Positions 6,314 through 13,903 of a stretch of DNA of 19,040 bases are shown piece by piece. The stretch spans positions 1 through 19,040 of the forward strand of contig PIYA01000045.1 in assembly GCA_003601785.1 (NCBI GenBank), given 5' to 3'. Source of the stretch: Candidatus Bathyarchaeota archaeon (GTDB lineage Archaea; Thermoproteota; Bathyarchaeia; Bathyarchaeales; Bathycorpusculaceae). Made by a program: the position numbers and the translations under genes. Within the stretch, counting starts at the first letter, position 1, and every line of letters begins with the position of its first letter. The notes beneath the pieces were generated by a model, which saw only the letters and a list, made by a program, of their open reading frames with translations, ran no database searches and was not told the origin of the DNA.

Positions 6314-6766
6314 ATGTCTTTAAGGATAGAAGAGGCTTCACTCAGCGATTTGAGCAGACTTTTTGAGATAGAAAAAGAATGTTTCACTAAGGAGGCGTTC
6401 ACAAAAGAGCAGATTAGCTATCTTCTGACGGACCATAACAACGTGAGTTTAACAGCGAAAATAAACGACGAGATAGTTGGCTTTATAATAGGTAGAATAT
6501 ACGTTCATGAAAAACCCGTTGTTGGACACGTGCTCACAATAGACGTTTCACTCGAGCATCGGCGAAGGGGGATAGGGTTGAAGCTTCTAAAAGCTGTCGA
6601 GAACATATTTAGGAAAAGAAACGTTGCAATCTGCTATCTTGAAGCTCGAGAGGACAATGTTGCAGCCTTAAATCTTTACCGAAAGCAGGGATACAGAAGA
6701 GTCAAAAAGCTTAAGAACTATTATGGTTACGTCCATGGGATACGTTTCAAAAAAGTTCTAACCTAG
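6314..6766 (+). CDS. rimI: RimI-like GNAT N-acetyltransferase
   Basis: This 150-aa GNAT protein has the archaeal RimI/Ard1 layout. Residues 1-40 carry 'SLSDLSRLFEIEKECF' (in part), the strand after it holds 'VGFIIGRIYVHEKPVVGHVLTIDV', and the acetyl-CoA pyrophosphate loop is RRRGIG at 83-88. The end has the typical EAREDNVAALNLYRKQGY with a final KNYYG. It would transfer acetyl from acetyl-CoA to the alpha-amino group of protein N-termini, in the cytoplasm. Length is normal. The 3' end overlaps the oppositely oriented PPC gene by 9 bp, so the two are convergent with no terminator space. Confidence 0.85.
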   Translation: MSLRIEEASLSDLSRLFEIEKECFTKEAFTKEQISYLLTDHNNVSLTAKINDEIVGFIIGRIYVHEKPVVGHVLTIDVSLEHRRRGIGLKLLKAVENIFRKRNVAICYLEAREDNVAALNLYRKQGYRRVKKLKNYYGYVHGIRFKKVLT

Positions 6767-7183
6767 CTTCCACAGGTTCAACTTCGTTTTCTCGTCGTAG
6801 GCTCTCTCCAAGTGGACACCCCTCGCCTCGATTATCACAAGCTCCGCTGTCGCTCCCACGGGAGAGTTTTCCATGAGATGTCCGCCGAAAGCCTCTCCTT
6901 TTTCGTCTGCAACAACAATGTGTGGGTGAATCACCGTGTTTCCTTCCTTATCGACAGCTATATTCCCCATGCAAGAGGCTATCTCTAAGGGTCCCTCAAT
7001 CTGTGTAAATCTGTACTTTCCTTCCTTGTAGTATCCAAGTGTGGCTCTCTTTAAACTTCCGATGAGGATGAATATTCCGGCCTTTACACCTGCTTCCTCA
7101 ACTCTTTTCTTAACGGCCTTAACCAAGTCTTCGTCTTCAAGGATGCGTGAAAAGTATATTCCACCAATTTCTCCCTTCAGCAT
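6758..7183 (-). CDS. PPC/DUF296 domain protein
   Basis: This 141-aa protein is a single PPC (plant and prokaryote conserved, DUF296) domain. It shows the start LKGEIGGIYFSRILEDEDL, a 'GIFILIGSLKRATLGYY' strand pair, 'HPHIVVADEKGEAFGGHL' (in part) near residues 96-115, and the final strand ATAELVIIEA. The GGHL motif and the histidines are characteristic of the trimeric fold. Prokaryotic members are free-standing and their function is largely unknown; plant relatives are AT-hook DNA-binding proteins. The ATG at 7183 is preferred because AGGTG ends 6 nt upstream; the GTG at 7192 falls in that ribosome-binding site. It is convergent with the acetyltransferase and divergent from the next gene. Confidence 0.8.
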   Translation of the reverse strand: MLKGEIGGIYFSRILEDEDLVKAVKKRVEEAGVKAGIFILIGSLKRATLGYYKEGKYRFTQIEGPLEIASCMGNIAVDKEGNTVIHPHIVVADEKGEAFGGHLMENSPVGATAELVIIEARGVHLERAYDEKTKLNLWKLG

Positions 7184-7257
7184 ATCTTTCACCTATTAAC
7201 CGTTAACAATGTTCAGTGTCTCCATTTTAACTTTCTGGTTTTCATTGAAAAACATAA

Positions 7258-7554
7258 ATGTTGGAATTGAAAATATCTATTGCAGAGGAGAAGTTTGTGA
7301 GAAGAGCTAAGAGCGAAGGACGGTTCAGCAGAAGTTTTGTGGTTCTTGTTCGCAGCACAACTTGGAGATGTGGAAGACTTGAAAGGCTGATTGTGAGCTA
7401 TCTTCGTGGAAGAACCTGGAAACTCGGCAAGCCTCAAATCTCCGTCAAGGAGATGCTTCAAAACTTCAAGCTGAAGGGGAAGAGGAAAAACGAGTTTTTA
7501 GACGCTATACGACGCTTGGAAAGAAGAAACATAGTAAGAATTTTAACGTTTTAA
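7258..7554 (+). CDS. Uncharacterised small protein, winged-helix-like C-terminus
   Basis: This 98-aa basic protein is not recognised. Residues ~57-98 (PQISVKEMLQNFKL... FLDAIRRLERRNIVRIL) have the pattern of a winged helix: a short helix, a turn at KGKRKNE, a recognition-like helix and a terminal strand. The N-terminal part is Arg-rich with one conserved-looking TTWRCGR. The ATG is preceded by TTTTAACTTT about 26-30 nt upstream and no clear Shine-Dalgarno, so the transcript may be leaderless. The gene ends 30 nt before the convergent membrane-protein gene. A nucleic-acid-binding role is only a structural guess. Confidence 0.55.
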   Translation: MLELKISIAEEKFVRRAKSEGRFSRSFVVLVRSTTWRCGRLERLIVSYLRGRTWKLGKPQISVKEMLQNFKLKGKRKNEFLDAIRRLERRNIVRILTF

Positions 7555-7584
7555 AGCGAACGGTGCTGCGTTAGTGTTTTAGGG

Positions 7585-8043
7585 CTATTTTTCAACAAGT
7601 TTCTTAGCGTTTTCAATCCATCTTCTAGTTATTTTCGGAGAGATTTCCAGCTTAGTCGCCAAATTCTTCGCTGAAGCTTCCGCTAAGTCCTTTATGCTGT
7701 TTATGCCTAAAGATTTTAGCTGTTCCGCACGCTTCGGTCCTATACCCTTGACTTGTGTAAGCTCAATGGTTGGCGCCGTCTCAACGGTTACTTCAGCTCT
7801 TTCCGTAACCGTCGGGGTCTCAGTAACAGTTGTTGGAGGTGCAGGTGTAGGTGGTTGTGGCGTTTCTGTTGTTGTGGCTGTGATTTTCGGTCTTAAAGTG
7901 TATCCTAATCCTAGGAAGAGGAACCCTAATACAACCGTTGTAACAGTCCATAATTCTCTGTATTCCACTTGGTAGAAGAAAACCGTTATGCTTATTAGAA
8001 AGAATATTACCGCCACGATATAGAGAGCGTAATCTGAACGCAT
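7585..8043 (-). CDS. Membrane-anchored helix-hairpin-helix protein
   Basis: This 152-aa protein has two N-terminal TM segments (about residues 6-25 and 33-50) with a short aromatic turn between. A Pro/Thr-rich linker (about 52-95, repeated TxTE and PxP) leads to a C-terminal helix-hairpin-helix region at 98-124 (VKGIGPKRAEQLKSLGINSIKDL, in part) and a second, weaker one at ~125-150. Tandem HhH elements bind DNA or proteins. A soluble HhH on a membrane anchor could tether DNA or a repair complex to the membrane, but this is inference. GGGAG lies 9 nt upstream of the ATG. It is convergent with the gene on the left. Confidence 0.7.
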   Translation of the reverse strand: MRSDYALYIVAVIFFLISITVFFYQVEYRELWTVTTVVLGFLFLGLGYTLRPKITATTTETPQPPTPAPPTTVTETPTVTERAEVTVETAPTIELTQVKGIGPKRAEQLKSLGINSIKDLAEASAKNLATKLEISPKITRRWIENAKKLVEK

Positions 8044-8142
8044 GTTTATTTCTCCCTAACCCCTTTATCTTCTATGGAAGAGTTTAAATAATTTTCTGAA
8101 ACTTTTGAGGCAAAAAGGGAAATTTTGCATTTTTCATGTATT

Positions 8143-9522
8143 TTACCGCTTCAGCAGTTCATCTTCTGACGGCGGTTCCCTTATCAAACCTTCCTTCATC
8201 AACAGTTTCAAAGATTCCCGCGCGTTTTTAATTATGGCGGTGGCTCTCTCGTAAAGTTCTTGTCTGCTAGGCTTTATCCTTGCGACACCCTGCTCTATGG
8301 ATTTCAACGCGCAAGCAACGGCTTCTCTGGGGTAAACCTCCCATTCACTCATCCTCGGTAGGATGTCATTCTCGTTTATCCCACGTTCCTCCGCAAACCT
8401 CGCGAGTTCTTGAGCTGCGGCTATGCACATGTCGTCTGTCACAGTTTTGGCTCTAACATCTAAAACCCCTCGGAATATCCCTGGAAATCCTAAACTGTTG
8501 TTCACTTGATTTGGAAAATCGCTTCTTCCAGTTGCTATTATACGGGCTCCAGCCTCCTTCGCCTCCCAAGGCCATATCTCCGGTATGGGATTCGCACATG
8601 CGAAGATTACCGCGTCGTCAGCCATTGTTGCAACCCATTCCTTCTTTATTGTTCCGGGTCCAGGTTTTGAAGCTGCTATCACAGCGTCTACGCCTTTGAA
8701 GGCTTCCGCTATGCTTCCAGTTCTCCCTTCAGCGTTTGTCTTTTGAGCTAGGTCGTACTTCCAGGGGTTTTCCTCTTTTGTTATGTCTGTTCTACCCGGA
8801 TGGAGTATGCCTTTTGAGTCGACAAGTATTATGTTGCCAGGTTTTATTCCCCAGCGTATCAGCACGTAGGCTGTTCTTGTGTTCGCTGCGCCAACACCCA
8901 CTAAGGTTATTAGGCTTTCCTTCGGGTTTTTGCCGACGATTTTGAAGGCGTTCATCAAGCCGGCTAGAATAACGGTCGCTGTTCCCTGCTGGTCGTCATG
9001 CCAGACCGGAATTTGCAAGCGCTCCCGTGTCCTTTCAAGAACGTGAAAACATTTCGGTTTCGATATGTCCTCAAGGTTTATTCCGCCGAAGGATGGTTCT
9101 AAAAGCTCACATGCGTGGATTATTTCCTCGGGGTCTTTCGTTTTCAAGCATATGGGAAAAGCGTCAACTCCGCCTAGATACTTAAAGAGCAAGGCTTTCC
9201 CTTCCATGACGGGCATGGCTGCCTCCGGACCTATGTCTCCCAAGCCCAAGACACGTGTCCCATCTGAGACGACGGCCACGTAGTTCCAACGGTTCGTCAA
9301 CTCGAAGGATTTGTCAGGGTCTGCCTGTATCTCTCTGCATGGAGCAGCCACCCCAGGTGTGTACCATACTGCAAAGTCGTCTGCGCTTTTAACAGCGCAT
9401 TTCGGCATTGTTTGAACCTTTCCTTCGTAGAATCTGTGCAGCGGCGGGGCCAGCTGTGATGGTTTTTTAGCCTTAGCCAACAACTCTTCCACTGTTGGCT
9501 TTCTTTCTTCTGAGCTTGTCAT
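8143..9522 (-). CDS. maeB: NAD(P)-dependent malic enzyme (oxaloacetate-decarboxylating)
   Basis: This 459-aa malic enzyme converts malate to pyruvate and CO2 with reduction of NAD(P)+, in the cytoplasm. Key elements are visible: Tyr54 in YTPGVA, Lys109 in MEGKALLFK, metal ligands Glu151-Asp152 in LEDISKPKCF and Asp176/177 in HDDQQGTA, and the Rossmann entry GVGAAN at about 209-214. Length matches the short prokaryotic class without a phosphotransacetylase domain. AAGGAG lies 10 nt before the ATG. It sits alone with an A/T-rich 200-nt upstream region carrying a TATA-like CTTTTAAAG. It may supply pyruvate or NADPH; cofactor preference cannot be read from the sequence with confidence. Confidence 0.9.
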   Translation of the reverse strand: MTSSEERKPTVEELLAKAKKPSQLAPPLHRFYEGKVQTMPKCAVKSADDFAVWYTPGVAAPCREIQADPDKSFELTNRWNYVAVVSDGTRVLGLGDIGPEAAMPVMEGKALLFKYLGGVDAFPICLKTKDPEEIIHACELLEPSFGGINLEDISKPKCFHVLERTRERLQIPVWHDDQQGTATVILAGLMNAFKIVGKNPKESLITLVGVGAANTRTAYVLIRWGIKPGNIILVDSKGILHPGRTDITKEENPWKYDLAQKTNAEGRTGSIAEAFKGVDAVIAASKPGPGTIKKEWVATMADDAVIFACANPIPEIWPWEAKEAGARIIATGRSDFPNQVNNSLGFPGIFRGVLDVRAKTVTDDMCIAAAQELARFAEERGINENDILPRMSEWEVYPREAVACALKSIEQGVARIKPSRQELYERATAIIKNARESLKLLMKEGLIREPPSEDELLKR

Positions 9523-9722
9523 GTTGCTTATTCTCCTTTAACACATTTTATGAGGTTGTTGTGTTTGCGTATAAGCTTTAAAAGTTGTGATTGTTTTTGG
9601 TTAAAATTAATGAATTATTGCGTCTATTGTAAGCACTATAGTGTCTGCTAAAAAATGAGAATAGCAAGTTTAACAATTTGTTAGAATTATTTTGTAATAA
9701 CCTTTTCTGGAATGCTGTTCGC
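9523..9722. other. A/T-rich intergenic region upstream of malic enzyme
   Basis: This 200-nt region lies between two minus-strand genes. It probably holds the malic enzyme promoter (TATA-like CTTTTAAAG, at 9579-9587 on the plus strand) and the end of the OB-fold transcript. A small imperfect palindrome, AACAATTTGTT, occurs near 9671-9681. No open frame or RNA structure is convincing. Confidence 0.35.
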
Positions 9723-10175
9723 TTAGTATCTTCTTCTGTATCCTGTTCTTCTTCTCCCGAAGCTTCTTCTGAATGGGCGTCTCTGCTCGTAAACCTTGTT
9801 TGAAAGGTTGTTCTCCGTGTTAACTTCTCCTTCTAACGCTTCTTCCGCAACTTCCAATGTGCCGTATCTTCCAACGTTTAACCTCATGTTTCCTCTGAAC
9901 AGGTTTACGTATCCGTTTTTCACGTTTATAGTGTCGCCCTCGTTCACTTTTTCTATGTTGTCGTCCCACAGTGTTAGGTATATGCTTCCCGTTTCATCTC
10001 CTACCAGCGCGTCGCAGACCTTGTGGGGTTGTCCATCTCTTCCGGTGGCGATGTTTCTCACTTCACTTTTGGATACTACTTTTGCTTTCACGTTTACAGC
10101 TTTTGAGGCAAGGGTTAACTCGCCTACTTTCACGTCTACGGGTTGTTTATTTCCAGAAAATCCTTCAACAGCCAA
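9723..10175 (-). CDS. OB-fold single-strand nucleic-acid-binding protein
   Basis: This 150-aa protein has one OB-fold of the archaeal SSB/SOSS-B type. Residues ~15-105 run through VKVGELTLASKAVNVKAKVV, a 'GRDGQPHKVCDALVGDETGSIYLTLWDDNI' segment (in part) and 'GDTINVKNGYVNLFRGNMRLNVG' (in part), which give five strands. The C-terminal ~25 residues are Arg/Phe-rich (RRPFRRSFGRRRTGYRRRY), unlike the acidic tail of bacterial SSBs. It likely binds ssDNA in replication or repair, or RNA. The start is TTG, with no ATG available. It has AAGGTG 9 nt upstream and a TATA box exactly about 26 nt upstream. Confidence 0.8.
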   Translation of the reverse strand: MAVEGFSGNKQPVDVKVGELTLASKAVNVKAKVVSKSEVRNIATGRDGQPHKVCDALVGDETGSIYLTLWDDNIEKVNEGDTINVKNGYVNLFRGNMRLNVGRYGTLEVAEEALEGEVNTENNLSNKVYEQRRPFRRSFGRRRTGYRRRY

Positions 10176-10195
10176 CTAACTCAACACCTTACACA

Positions 10196-10206
10196 CATAT
10201 TTAAAC
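10196..10206 (-). promoter_or_regulatory. TATA box of the OB-fold gene
   Basis: The minus strand reads GTTTAAATATG, centred ~26 nt before the TTG start of the OB-fold gene. This is a close match to an archaeal TATA box and predicts a transcript starting at or next to that codon. Confidence 0.5.
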
Positions 10207-10231
10207 AACCACAATAACAACCATGAAGCAC

Positions 10232-10408
10232 TTAAGCCTTTTGGTGCCTAATCCTGCGTTTAAGTGGTAAACGTTTTAGGGGATGGATGTATCTTTTTGG
10301 CTTTCTGAATATTTGTATGCCTTTCATTTCTCTCATGTATTCGAAGCCTGTAGCCACTATTTTCTTAGCTTCTTCAAGCGTTGTTGCAGTGGTAAAATTA
10401 TATTGCAC
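10232..10408 (-). CDS. Small uncharacterised protein with GTG start
   Basis: This is a 58-aa open frame too short for routine calling. It reads VQYNFTTATTLEEAKKIVATG, then FEYMREMKGIQIFRKPKRY and a very basic end with RRIRHQKA. The pattern is of a helix (LEEAKKIVATGFEYMREM) followed by an amphipathic strand (GIQIFRKPK) and a Lys/Arg tail. Codon use looks coding. The only start in frame before the upstream stop is GTG at 10408; a TTG is absent. No family is recognised. A similarity to small archaeal proteins of the TTLEEAKxIIxxGFEYV type is my impression only. Confidence 0.5.
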   Translation of the reverse strand: MQYNFTTATTLEEAKKIVATGFEYMREMKGIQIFRKPKRYIHPLKRLPLKRRIRHQKA

Positions 10409-10488
10409 GTGAAATATTATACATGACTGTTAACTCTGAAGAAAATCGTTTAAATCTGAATTTATGAATGTATGTTAAGGCGAGTTTA

Positions 10489-10712
10489 ATGGTTAAGTGG
10501 GAGTATAAGGTAATCCCTATAAAGACGCAGATTCGTTCAGACCATTTCCATGCCGACAGAAAACCCGTCATAGAGAATGTTCAAAACGACTTGAACGCTC
10601 TAGGTAGTGAGGTAGTGAAGGATGGGAGCTTGTCAGTGTTCAAAACATTAGGCTGCCAGATGAAAGAATGTTTACTGTAGCTTACCTCAAGAGACAGAAG
10701 AAGGGTGCTTGA
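10489..10712 (+). pseudogene. DUF4177-like protein broken by an 8-bp tandem duplication
   Basis: The ATG at 10489 begins MVKWEYKVIPIKTQIRSD, with HADRKPVIENVQNDLNALGSE following, a typical DUF4177 N-terminal part. Right after this, GGTAGTGA is present twice in tandem (10603-10610 and 10611-10618). The duplication shifts the frame, so the protein ends early at 10680. Removing one copy restores GSEGWELVSVQNIRLPDE and then a YLKRQKKGA end at the TGA 10710-10712, giving a 71-aa product. That is the family's usual length, with its GWELV motif. The lesion is therefore precise and recent-looking. A longer reading from the ATG at 10468 is less likely. DUF4177 function is unknown. Confidence 0.8.
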
Positions 10713-10736
10713 TTACTTTCGCTTGGCCGGTACGCG

Positions 10737-11156
10737 TTAACTGGTTGGATGCTTTAAGAAGTAATCCTTGACTTGCCTTGACTGAAAGTAAAGTATTAAG
10801 ACGCTGTTCACCAAAATGGCCGATCCAGCCATAATCATTAAATTCTCACGGCGAAAAATGAGTGAAGCTGCATAGCAATAGTGTATGGCTGAGAACACCC
10901 AGAGTATAATCGATAAATGCCAGATGTATCTTACTCCTTTGAGCATTCCAATTGAAGCGACAACTGAAATTATCGAAAGCAGAAGAGAATTGCAAAGCAC
11001 AATCCACCAGGAAATCGGTGGTGGACCGACATATGTGCCGGGATGACCCGAAGCACTAAGCGCTACCCACACGATAGAAAAGTAGAAATCTCCCATTGCA
11101 CCCAGCAAAGTCAAAACTGCCACAATAATCACTCCGCGAGGAGGGTTCTTTCCCAC
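10737..11156 (-). CDS. Small four-TM integral membrane protein
   Basis: This is a 139-aa protein of unknown function. Four hydrophobic segments are visible: about residues 9-33, 48-68, 75-100 and 106-123. A short polar C-terminal tail follows. The loop with HPGTYVGPPP between the first two is Gly/Pro-rich and probably external. The start is GTG with GGTGG nearby. It is 98 nt downstream of the MFS transporter on the same strand, so it could be cotranscribed. It resembles DUF2127-like small membrane proteins only by topology. Confidence 0.5.
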   Translation of the reverse strand: MGKNPPRGVIIVAVLTLLGAMGDFYFSIVWVALSASGHPGTYVGPPPISWWIVLCNSLLLSIISVVASIGMLKGVRYIWHLSIILWVFSAIHYCYAASLIFRRENLMIMAGSAILVNSVLILYFQSRQVKDYFLKHPTS

Positions 11157-11254
11157 TGAACCACCAAATCAAATATCTACATCATGGAATAAAAACTCTG
11201 CCCAGCCACGCACCCAACCGAGAGCGTAGTGTTTTTCTCTGTAATCCTAGCGTT

Positions 11255-12541
11255 TTAAGCGCTAAACCGTTTGGGTTTAACCTTTAACAAGTATACAATA
11301 GTGCCTATCAAGCTGATCAATGAGGCAGCCTCAAAGGTGCTGACATAGGCAGCTGCCTGCGTCAGTCCCACGCCTATTAAATAGTCAGCGATTGGTCCTC
11401 CAACGCATGTACCTGCTATCCCAAAGGATATTGAGGTGATGGCGTTGTATTGTCCGAAGAGTTTTCCTCTATGCTCTGCGGGGATTAGGTCTGCCGCCAC
11501 CAAGTATCCAACAACGTTTATGAACGCCATGGAGACTCCGCTTAGACTGTTGATAACTATCATTTGTGTGACGTTTTGAGCAAGTGTGTAGAGAAGAGGA
11601 GTGATTACGGTTAAAGCGAATCCTAGACCCAAAGTGTTTTTTCTACCAATTTTATCAGCTAAGGGTCCAGCTAACAAGCTTGCTACAATTGTCGCTATCG
11701 AAGCTGAGTTGCGGATCATCGCTATGTCGGATGGAGTGGCACCGATAGGTGAGTCGAGTTCAACGTAAAACACGAGGATCTGCAAAATTGAAAAAGAACC
11801 TAAGCCGACGATGAAAATGGAGATGAGAAACCAGTAGAACATCTTGGAACTGTAACTTTTCGGTAGGAAAGAACCTTGTTTAGGAGCGTTTTCACCGATT
11901 CTTACACTCTTCCTACGGGTCTTCTCTGAGGTGCGCATGGTAATCCATATCAAAAGGGCGCTTGCAAGCATGATTCCAGACGCGAAGAAAAATAAGATGC
12001 CACTTTTGAATCCTCCAGCTTCACCTCCGAAATCGTATAAGAAGCCTGAAACGGTTATCCCAACTACTCGTCCGACACCGCCAACGCTGGAGATAACGCT
12101 CATGAGTTTGCCTCTCTCTTTCGACGTTGTGAGGTCCGAGATGAGCGCGCTCCATCCAACATTACTCATCGACCAAAAGAACTCGAGAAATGAAAGCCCA
12201 GCAATTATGCCGTATCCTGCGGCAACAGGTCCTATAGTGTTCAATAAGTAAATGTGAAGAAGGTATACTAGAACGTAGCCGAAGGCTGCTATTGTCTCTC
12301 CGATTACTATTAGGCTTGCACGCGCCTGATATTTGTCTGAGATTCTGCCCCATAGGAATGTCTGTGAGACGCTGTTGGCTATCATGCTGAGGCTTGCAAG
12401 CAGTGTTGTTCCGGTTACGGAGAGTCCGAGAACCACTCTTAAATAGAGGGCTAAAAAAGTGTAGAATAAGCCTCTTCTAGCCATTGCCATGAACTGAAAG
12501 CTTGAGAGGCTGAATGTGATTTTTTTGTTCAAATTAATCAT
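11255..12541 (-). CDS. Major facilitator superfamily transporter
   Basis: This 428-aa MFS permease has about twelve TM segments. Motif A appears in the first half as WGRISDKYQARA and again in the second half as GPLADKIGRKN, the latter close to the consensus G-x-L-a-D-r-x-G-r-k. A central cytoplasmic loop of ~30 residues (RTSEKTRRKSVRIGENAPKQ) joins the halves. Substrate is unknown. The layout suits a drug/H+ or sugar-type antiporter or symporter. It follows the DUF2099 gene by 114 nt on the same strand. A contribution to a glycine or cofactor pathway is possible from context but not supported by sequence. Confidence 0.85.
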   Translation of the reverse strand: MINLNKKITFSLSSFQFMAMARRGLFYTFLALYLRVVLGLSVTGTTLLASLSMIANSVSQTFLWGRISDKYQARASLIVIGETIAAFGYVLVYLLHIYLLNTIGPVAAGYGIIAGLSFLEFFWSMSNVGWSALISDLTTSKERGKLMSVISSVGGVGRVVGITVSGFLYDFGGEAGGFKSGILFFFASGIMLASALLIWITMRTSEKTRRKSVRIGENAPKQGSFLPKSYSSKMFYWFLISIFIVGLGSFSILQILVFYVELDSPIGATPSDIAMIRNSASIATIVASLLAGPLADKIGRKNTLGLGFALTVITPLLYTLAQNVTQMIVINSLSGVSMAFINVVGYLVAADLIPAEHRGKLFGQYNAITSISFGIAGTCVGGPIADYLIGVGLTQAAAYVSTFEAASLISLIGTIVYLLKVKPKRFSA

Positions 12542-12655
12542 CCGATGAGTGATTTTTCTCTCTAATCAGCTTTTGGTCTGTAACTTGCTTAACGCTTTTA
12601 AAGTTGAATAACAACTTGGCGTGTGTGATAGCCTCCCTACAGTTTTTCAGCTTGT

Positions 12656-13525
12656 TTAAGTTCTAAGCCTCGGACCTCTTTTTTCCGCTAGATAAGGCAG
12701 TTTCCTTGTTCTGAAGATGACGAGTTTGTCCTTAAACCCGTTTATGTAAGCCAGAACCAGTCTTTTTCCCTTAGGTGTTAGAGCGTAAACGGGTATTGTT
12801 ACGCCAAGCTGCATCAGAGCGTTGCTTCCAACTTCTTTTCGAACAATTTTCGAAGCGCTTGCACAGACGATGTCCGCTTTTTTTATGTGTTGCACATCCT
12901 TGTTGCGCACGCATGTGTTACAGACAGAGAAGACCAAAACGTCCAAGCCAGCTTCAGCTTCAAGGCTTCTGATTTCACTGATTGTTTGTGATTGGAAACC
13001 GGCAACACTGACCGCTATGCGTTTGAACCCTAGGTCAAAGGCTTTTTTCACACCTTCAGCTTGGTCAATCCTAGCGTCTGTCCTGCTTAAGACAACTCCG
13101 CCTTTGTCTTCGATACGGGTGATAACTTCTCTTATAGGTGAAGTTTTGATTATCCCCGTTAATCGACCTCCGATTCCCTGCACAAGTTCACCGTTAGCCG
13201 TGATTACCGTTCCAGCACCTTCACACGCAACAACCGCACAGTCAACAAGCCCCTTCTCAAGCCAACAACGCATCATTTCAGAGGCACCATACGCGACAAC
13301 GGGTTCAGCGTCAAACAAGCGATTCGCACAGCAGAAACCGAAACCGGCTATTTTCACCTCCACACTTTTGCGGACAGCTTTCACATCTATTTGTTTAGTT
13401 CCATACAACGCCTCATGCAGAGGACAATACTCAACCAACGGTTCCGTTAAAACTTCTATACCCTTTTCAGAAATTCGCACACGGGCACCGCAACAATAAA
13501 CGACGTGTTCACCTTCCACGCACAT
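12656..13525 (-). CDS. Methanogenesis marker protein 8 (DUF2099)
   Basis: This 289-aa protein is recognised by 'VEYCPLHEALYG', 'VAYGASEMM', a 'CEGAGTVIT... LVQGIGGRLTGIIKTSPI' core (residues 101-131), 'GVVLSRTDARIDQAEG' and 'ADIVCASASK'. The family is conserved in methanogens and some related archaea; its function is not established. It carries 12 cysteines (2, 11, 12, 34, 65, 66, 87, 96, 101, 202, 205, 221), including two CC pairs and a CNTC at 202-205, so metal or Fe-S binding is plausible. It follows the DUF59 gene by only 11 nt, after the glycine dehydrogenase genes. It is not by itself proof of methanogenesis. Confidence 0.85.
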   Translation of the reverse strand: MCVEGEHVVYCCGARVRISEKGIEVLTEPLVEYCPLHEALYGTKQIDVKAVRKSVEVKIAGFGFCCANRLFDAEPVVAYGASEMMRCWLEKGLVDCAVVACEGAGTVITANGELVQGIGGRLTGIIKTSPIREVITRIEDKGGVVLSRTDARIDQAEGVKKAFDLGFKRIAVSVAGFQSQTISEIRSLEAEAGLDVLVFSVCNTCVRNKDVQHIKKADIVCASASKIVRKEVGSNALMQLGVTIPVYALTPKGKRLVLAYINGFKDKLVIFRTRKLPYLAEKRGPRLRT

Positions 13526-13536
13526 AATCGTGCACT

Positions 13537-13845
13537 CTACTTTTTCTTCCGCTCTTCAGCGTCAGCGTTCACCATCTCGTTTATCTGTTCCTCCATCATG
13601 TGTCCGTGACAGTAAACAAGAGCTTTCTTCACGCCGTTAACCTTTAGAGCCGCGTTCTTAACGTCTAAGGCTAGTTTAAACGCTATCGGACAATAGGGGC
13701 TTGAAGGAACAAAGTCAACGCGGATGATGCCTGGAGCTTCCTCTTTAACGCCTGTTATCATGTGCATTTCTGCAAAGGTTAAACCAGTCTCCACATCCAC
13801 AACTTTACCCACTGCTTCACGCACTTTATCTTCTAAATCAGTCAA
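13537..13845 (-). CDS. MIP18/DUF59-family iron-sulfur assembly-type protein
   Basis: This 102-aa protein has the DUF59 pattern: an N-terminal helix (EDKVREAVGKVVDVETGLTF), the central strand 'GIIRVDFVPSSPYCPIAFKLALDV' with Cys52 in the conserved SPxCP-like position, and a following helix and strand 'NGVKKALVYCHGH' with Cys79, His80 and His82. Family members (SufT, MIP18, PaaD) act in Fe-S cluster assembly or delivery. The start is TTG, with AAGGTG about 7 nt upstream; the ATG nearby is out of frame. It sits between gcvPB and DUF2099, which suggests that an Fe-S protein, perhaps DUF2099, is a client. That link is inference. Confidence 0.8.
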   Translation of the reverse strand: MTDLEDKVREAVGKVVDVETGLTFAEMHMITGVKEEAPGIIRVDFVPSSPYCPIAFKLALDVKNAALKVNGVKKALVYCHGHMMEEQINEMVNADAEERKKK

Positions 13846-13903
13846 CCATCGACACCTTCGAAATCTGGTAGATAAGAGAAGAGGGCATCATTCTATATGA
13901 AGG

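Noticed and set aside
12541..12600. C/D-box guide RNA near CGATGAGTGA upstream of the MFS gene
   Set aside because: Box C is imperfect and no matching D, C' and D' boxes with usual spacing were found.
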